This document shows, one piece after another, positions 60,079-64,000 of a stretch of DNA of 64,000 nt (its first letter is position 1; every line of letters starts with the position of its first letter). The notes below the pieces were generated by a model that made no database searches, was not told the DNA's origin, and saw nothing but the letters and a program-made list of their open reading frames with translations. Source of the DNA: Geomesophilobacter sediminis. Its GTDB lineage: Bacteria > Desulfobacterota > Desulfuromonadia > Geobacterales > Geobacteraceae. Location: positions 372,001-436,000 of the forward strand of contig NZ_JAEMHM010000001.1 in the NCBI RefSeq assembly GCF_016458275.1, in the 5' to 3' direction. Position numbers and translations under genes: made by a program.

Positions 60079-61278
60079 ATGACCGCAACCCATGCAGATA
60101 TCCTCATCGTCGGTGCCGGCATCCTCGGGCTGACCATCGCGCGGGAACTGGTCCGCACCGGCCACGGCGACATCGTGATCATCGAGAAGGAGCCGGAGCT
60201 GGGACGCCACGCCTCGGGGCGCAACAGCGGCGTTTTGCATGCGGGGATCTACTACTCCCCCGACAGCCTCAAGGCCAAATCCTGCCTGAACGGCAACTTC
60301 CTGATGCGGGAGTATTGCAAGGAGCGTGGGTTGCCGCTGTTGGAGAACGGGAAGGTGATTGTGACCCGGACCGCAGAGGAGCTGCCGGTCTTGGACGAGC
60401 TCTACCGGCGGGCGACGGCAAACGGCGCCAAGGTGGAGATGATCGACGAGCGCCAGCTCGCCGCGATCGAGCCGAACGCCCGGACCGTGGAGCGGGCGCT
60501 TTTTTCCCACTACACCGCCGTGGTCGATCCGAAGGCGGTACTCAAGAGCCTGAAAAAGGATCTGGAGGAGACCGGCCGGGTCCGTTTCGAACTCGGCTGT
60601 CGTTTTACCGGTCTTTCCGGCAGTGCTGCCGCCGCGACCAGCCGGGGCGAGATTCGCTTCCGGAGGTTCGTCAACGCGGCCGGGGCGCACTGCGACAAGG
60701 TGGCCCGCCATTTCGGCGTCGGCACCAACTACCGCCTGATCCCCTTCAAGGGGGTCTACCGCCTGCTGGGCAAGGACGCACCCTTCACCGTCAACTCCAG
60801 CATCTATCCCGTCCCCGACATCCGCAATCCCTTCCTCGGGGTCCATTTCACCCGGTCGGTCCACGGCGACGTCTATCTCGGTCCGACCGCCATTCCCGCC
60901 TTTGGTCGGGAGAATTACGGCATCGTGGCCGGTATCGATGCCGAGGGCTTCGCCATCGCCTGGGAAGACCTCGTCCTGTTCCTGGCCAACCCGCAGTTTC
61001 GCGGCGTCGCCCTGACCGAGCCGCTCAAATACATCCCTTCCTGCTTCTTCAAGGATGCGGCCCGGCTGGTGAAAGAGCTCTCCCCGAAAGACGTGGTTCC
61101 GGCGACCAAGGTGGGCATCCGCCCGCAGCTCGTGGACTGGGAGACCAAGCAGATGGTGATGGACTTCCTGGTCGTGGCCGACGGCGCTTCGCTCCACGTC
61201 CTCAACCCCATATCCCCCGCTTTCACCTCCTCCATGGACCTCGCCCACTCCATCGTGGCTGCCCATTTCTCTCGATAA
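60079..61278 (+). CDS. lhgO: L-2-hydroxyglutarate oxidase (LhgO-like)
   Basis: A 399-residue FAD-dependent oxidase of the DAO family. The N-terminal ADILIVGAGILGLTIARELV is the FAD-binding GxGxxG fold; IIEKEPELGRHASGRNSGVLHAGIYYSPDSLKAK is the long LhgO signature, and VNAAGAHCDKVARHFG the second FAD contact. The C-terminus VGIRPQLVDW with DFLV and HVLNPISPAFTSS matches this group. It oxidises L-2-hydroxyglutarate to 2-oxoglutarate, a repair step for side products of malate dehydrogenase, and gives electrons to the quinone pool or oxygen. The start at 60079 (GGAGC upstream) is chosen because the longer frame covers a repeat. Related glycerol-3-phosphate-like oxidases cannot be fully excluded. 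Confidence 0.9.
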   Translation: MTATHADILIVGAGILGLTIARELVRTGHGDIVIIEKEPELGRHASGRNSGVLHAGIYYSPDSLKAKSCLNGNFLMREYCKERGLPLLENGKVIVTRTAEELPVLDELYRRATANGAKVEMIDERQLAAIEPNARTVERALFSHYTAVVDPKAVLKSLKKDLEETGRVRFELGCRFTGLSGSAAAATSRGEIRFRRFVNAAGAHCDKVARHFGVGTNYRLIPFKGVYRLLGKDAPFTVNSSIYPVPDIRNPFLGVHFTRSVHGDVYLGPTAIPAFGRENYGIVAGIDAEGFAIAWEDLVLFLANPQFRGVALTEPLKYIPSCFFKDAARLVKELSPKDVVPATKVGIRPQLVDWETKQMVMDFLVVADGASLHVLNPISPAFTSSMDLAHSIVAAHFSR

Positions 61279-61355
61279 AAAAGCTTCCCACCGATGCCCA
61301 AACAAAACGGAATTATCCATCGAGCAAGGCAACTCTGGCTCCACCAGAAGCCCGA

Positions 61356-61474
61356 CGAAGCCCCCTTTGCGAAGGGGGATTTTGAGGGATTTGCCTTTAG
61401 AGCTCTGACGTTACCGTCCGTCTCGAAAACCTCCGAACCAAATCCCCCCGGCCCCTTTTGCCAAAGGGGGGATC
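61356..61474. repeat. Two dispersed repeats, family E (C-run / G-run palindromes)
   Basis: CCCCCTTTGCGAAGGGGGATTTTGAGGGA at 61358 onward, and its partner AATCCCCCCGGCCCCTTTTGCCAAAGGGGGG at 61441 onward. The element also forms the terminator at 47396. A GAGGGATT(T) tail occurs in both. Confidence 0.7.
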
Positions 61475-61513
61475 AAAGGGCGGATCTTCTTTTGAGGGAT
61501 TGCCGAAACAATA

Positions 61514-61567
61514 AGACGGATCAACCTCATCCTGCGGTTTGCTGGTGGGGTTCGATCCGTCTTTTTT
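61514..61567 (+). terminator. Terminator of the 2-hydroxyglutarate oxidase gene
   Basis: AGACGGATC (61514-61522) pairs with GATCCGTCT (61554-61562), extended by AACC / GGTT, followed by TTTTTT. About 235 bases past the stop codon, with the family E repeats between. Confidence 0.8.
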
Positions 61568-61589
61568 CCTGAAAATCCTGGTGAGGGTG

Positions 61590-62684
61590 TCAGTCCCGCC
61601 TAAGCAGATGCACCGCGGTCGCCTTGAACGAGGCGTACACCGTCTTGCCGGGGTCGAGATGCAGATGGTCGATGGATTGGGAGGTGAGGTAGGCGACCAG
61701 CGGGAAGCCGCAGTCGATTTCGATCTTGTTGTAGATCCCCATCGGGATGACCTTGCGCACCACCGCCCGGATGACGTTGCGGGCGCTGGTCACCCCGGCC
61801 GGGTCGGTGGTGGAGATGGCGATGTTTTCCGGCCGCAGGCAAAAGATCACCGATTCGCCCGGCTCCGCCTGGCCGACCAGCTCGATGGCATGGCCCCCCA
61901 GCGAAACCGTGGCAACGCTCTGGGAACAGGCGAGTACCGTGCCGGTGAGGACGTTCTCCATCCCGACGAAGGAGGCGACGAACTCGTTGGCCGGCCGGTT
62001 CATCACCTCGGCAGGGGTGCCCCCCTGGACGATCGCCCCGCGGTTGATCACCGCCATCCGGGTGGAAAGCCTGAGCGCCTCCAACTGGTCGTGGGTGGCC
62101 ACGATCGCCGCGGTCCCGGTCTCGGTGAGGATCCGTTCCAGGTCGGTGGTCAGCGCCAGGCGGGTAGGGGCGTCCAGCGCCGCAAACGGCTCGTCCAGAA
62201 GGATCATCTCCGGCCGGATGGCGAAGGCCCGGGCGAGGCTCGTGCGCTGCGACTCCCCGCCGGAGAGCTTGCTCGCGGAGCGCTCGGCGAAGCCGGCCAT
62301 GCTGAAGAGCTCCAGCGTCTCCATGACCCGGCTGCGGATCTCCCCCCGCGTCATGCGCCGGATCTTCAGCCCCGCGGCGACGTTTTCGAAGACGGTGGTG
62401 TCGAAAAGAAGCGGCTCCTGGAAGACCATCGCCAGCCGGCGCCGGTAGGCGAAGCGGGCCCGGTCGGAATCGATCGCTTCCCCCCGGCAGCGGATCCGGC
62501 CGCCGGTCGGCGGCAAAAGGGTCGCCAGGGTGAGCATGAGGGTCGATTTGCCGGAGCCGTTGGGGCCGATCAGCGACAGCACCTCCCCCTCGGCAAGGGA
62601 AAGCCGGGGAATGTCGATGACCGGCACCCCGCCGCGCGCCACGGTGAGCTGCTCCACCTCGAGAAAGTTCGGGGCATCGTTCAT
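61590..62684 (-). CDS. tupC: Tungstate/molybdate ABC transporter ATPase
   Basis: A 364-residue ATPase. Walker A is GPNGSGKST, signature LSGGESQRTSLARA, Walker B MILLDEPFAALD, with the Q-loop VFQEPLLFD and H-loop ATHD. The C-terminal ~110 residues form an oxyanion-binding TOBE/MOP-type domain (VIPMGIYNKIEIDCGFPLVAYLTSQSIDHLHLDPG), typical for molybdate or tungstate importers where it allows feedback control. The ATG overlaps the stop of the permease gene (ATGA). Third gene of the leftward tupABC operon; the specificity is set by TupA. Confidence 0.93.
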   Translation of the reverse strand: MNDAPNFLEVEQLTVARGGVPVIDIPRLSLAEGEVLSLIGPNGSGKSTLMLTLATLLPPTGGRIRCRGEAIDSDRARFAYRRRLAMVFQEPLLFDTTVFENVAAGLKIRRMTRGEIRSRVMETLELFSMAGFAERSASKLSGGESQRTSLARAFAIRPEMILLDEPFAALDAPTRLALTTDLERILTETGTAAIVATHDQLEALRLSTRMAVINRGAIVQGGTPAEVMNRPANEFVASFVGMENVLTGTVLACSQSVATVSLGGHAIELVGQAEPGESVIFCLRPENIAISTTDPAGVTSARNVIRAVVRKVIPMGIYNKIEIDCGFPLVAYLTSQSIDHLHLDPGKTVYASFKATAVHLLRRD

Positions 62685-63379
62685 CGGGGGCGCTCCCGCT
62701 GCTGGATCCGGGTCAGCAGGTAGTTGATGGCGAAGCAGAGGAGCAGCAGGATCAGGCTCAGCGCGATGGCGACGTCGAAGTTGCCCTTGCTGGTTTCCAT
62801 GACCGTCGCCGTGGTCAGCACGCGGGTATACCCCTTGATGTTGCCGCCGACCATGATGGAGGCCCCCACCTCGGAGATGACCCCGCCGAAGCCGGCCATC
62901 ACCCCCGCCAGGAGGGGGAGCCGGGCCTCGCGGATCAAGAGCCAGACCATCTGGGGGCGGGTCGCCCCCAAGGCCAGGATCTGCAGCCGCAGGTTGGGAG
63001 GAAGGTTCTGGATCGAGGCGACGGTGATGCCGCAGACGATCGGGGTCGCGATCACCGCCTGCGCGATGATCATCGCGGTGGGGGTGTAGAGGATGTCCAA
63101 AGAGCCGAAGGGGCCGTTGCGCCAGAGGAAGATGGTGACGAAAAGGCCGACCACGACCGGGGGGAGCCCCATCCCGGTGTTCACCGCGCTCACCACCAGG
63201 CGCTTGCCGGGAAAATTGGCGAGCGCGAGCGCGGTGCCGGAAGTGATGCCGAAAACAAGGCTCAAAAGCGTGGCGGTGCCCGATACCTTGAGCGAAAGCC
63301 AGGTGATGTCCAGGACCTCGCGGTCCAAGGCGGCCAAAAGCGCCACCGCCTTGGCGAAGCCCTCGTAAATCAGGTCCAT
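62681..63379 (-). CDS. tupB: Tungstate ABC transporter permease
   Basis: A 232-residue inner-membrane permease with about six helices, of the TupB type. LSLKVSGTATLLSLVFGITSGTALAL and the cytosolic coupling motif EARLPLLAGVMAGFGGVISEVGASIMVGGNIKGYTR (EAA-like loop) are clear; the block VMETSKGNFDVAIALSLILLLLCFAINYLLT is the typical ending. The ATG overlaps the tupA stop (TAATG), so the operon is translated in step. Confidence 0.93.
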   Translation of the reverse strand: MDLIYEGFAKAVALLAALDREVLDITWLSLKVSGTATLLSLVFGITSGTALALANFPGKRLVVSAVNTGMGLPPVVVGLFVTIFLWRNGPFGSLDILYTPTAMIIAQAVIATPIVCGITVASIQNLPPNLRLQILALGATRPQMVWLLIREARLPLLAGVMAGFGGVISEVGASIMVGGNIKGYTRVLTTATVMETSKGNFDVAIALSLILLLLCFAINYLLTRIQQRERPR

Positions 63380-64000
63380 TACAGCCCCAGCGACTCAGGT
63401 TTCTTGCCGGCGTCCGGGAAGAAAAGCGGAGCGCCGAACTTCTCCACACCGAACTTGCCGATCATCCCCTGTCCCTTCCGGGAGACCATGAAATCGGCAA
63501 AGGCCTTGCCGCCGGCGGCGTTGACCTTGGGCCACTTGGCCGGGTTGATCTCGATGACGTGATAGATGTTGAGGAGCTTGGCGTCCCCCTCCAGGAGGAT
63601 CTGCAGCCCCAGCGTCTTTTTGAGCGCCAGGTAGGTGGCGCGGTCGGTGAGGGTGTAGCCGTGCTTCTCCGCGGCCACGCTCAGGGTCTGTCCCATGCCG
63701 AGACCGGTCTCCTGGTACCACTTCTGCCCCGCCTGGTTAATCCCCGCCCCCTTCCACAGCCCCTTCTCCTTGGCATGGGTCCCCGAGTTGTCCCCCCGCG
63801 AGACGAAGAGGGCGCCGCTGTGGGCGATCTTCTTGAGCGCCTCGACCGTGGTGTGGGAGCCCTTGACGCGGGCCGGGTCCTTGGCGGGGCCGACCAGCAC
63901 GAAGTCGTTGTGCATGACCAGCCGGCGCTCCATGCCGGAGCCGGTCTTCATGAACTTCGCTTCCGCCTCGGGGGAGTGGACCAAAAGGACATCGGCCTCG
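63379..64000 (-). CDS. tupA: Tungstate-binding protein (5' end outside the window)
   Basis: The frame continues off the right edge, so the N-terminal part is missing; 206 residues remain. EADVLLVHSPEAEAKFMKTGSGMERRLVMHNDFVLVGPAKDPARV is the family signature of TupA (oxyanion contacts in the VHSP loop), followed by ALFVSRGDNSGTHAKEKGLWKGAG, another conserved anion-binding segment (SRGDNSGTH). TupA binds tungstate with high affinity in the periplasm; molybdate-binding ModA proteins look different. Tungsten use is plausible for an anaerobe with aldehyde or benzoyl-CoA type tungsten enzymes. The rest of the gene and its promoter lie beyond the edge. Confidence 0.93.
   Translation of the reverse strand, partial: EADVLLVHSPEAEAKFMKTGSGMERRLVMHNDFVLVGPAKDPARVKGSHTTVEALKKIAHSGALFVSRGDNSGTHAKEKGLWKGAGINQAGQKWYQETGLGMGQTLSVAAEKHGYTLTDRATYLALKKTLGLQILLEGDAKLLNIYHVIEINPAKWPKVNAAGGKAFADFMVSRKGQGMIGKFGVEKFGAPLFFPDAGKKPESLGL

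Overview
The window reads as a chromosomal segment of a GC-rich, anaerobically respiring deltaproteobacterium of the Geobacter / Geomonas / Citrifermentans group. The grounds are a monomeric NADP-isocitrate dehydrogenase followed by malate dehydrogenase and a four-gene 2-oxoglutarate:ferredoxin oxidoreductase (a TCA cycle run with ferredoxin), two lactate oxidation systems built on Fe-S flavoproteins, a carboxyspermidine-type polyamine route, a Tup-type tungstate importer, many PAS/GAF histidine kinases and a small Geobacter-type protein (GSU3473-like). No rRNA, tRNA, CRISPR array, insertion sequence or prophage was seen. Both window ends cut genes (a TAXI-TRAP binding protein on the left, tupA on the right).

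Layout. 1-2.1 kb: TRAP binding protein and an Old-Yellow-Enzyme-type reductase. 2.3-12.8 kb: hybrid kinase, NmrA-type reductase, PAS kinase, exported serine hydrolase and a REC-PAS-GGDEF-EAL protein. 13-18.8 kb: MucR-type zinc-finger regulator, then a tight block of kinase, double-PilZ/acyltransferase fusion and second kinase. 18.8-25.8 kb: a methyltransferase behind a Fur-like box, then a FadL channel followed by a receiver protein and two kinases. 26-28.7 kb: OFA-type MFS transporter and a lone TadG-like protein. 28.8-34 kb: cupin-HTH regulator, carboxynorspermidine synthase, nspC and speA. 34-38 kb: small genes, MBL hydrolase, YceI, EamA-like and LysE exporters. 38.4-47.3 kb: divergent lactate locus (ldhH-lutC leftward; lctP-glcD-glcF-gntR rightward) with a GntR-type operator on the lctP promoter. 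47.8-57.2 kb: aspS, a LysM lipoprotein, icd-mdh and korDABC. 58-64 kb: HD-GYP protein, DUF309 protein, 2-hydroxyglutarate oxidase and leftward tupABC.

Metabolic logic. Lactate enters through LctP, is oxidised to pyruvate by LdhH/LutC (L-) or GlcD/GlcF (D-lactate or glycolate), and acetyl-CoA is burned through Icd, Kor and Mdh. The icd and kor promoter regions share the 10-mer TTTTGTATAC, within a perfect 10+1+10 palindrome at icd, suggesting one regulator for both. Signalling genes are mostly c-di-GMP related (GGDEF-EAL, PilZ, HD-GYP) or kinases with the same HQWRQPLN H-box.

The intergenic DNA is unusually repeat-rich. At least four families of small dispersed palindromes recur in gaps, with an 8-copy 21-bp tandem array, a perfect 18-bp-arm palindrome inside the lactate operon and TTGAAC heptad repeats before speA and aspS. 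Several open frames read through these repeats upstream of the true start; starts here were chosen by ribosome binding site. The best candidates for something undescribed are the kinase / PilZ-acyltransferase / kinase block (13.6-18.8 kb), the lactate permease with its extra ~150-residue loop, and the repeat families.
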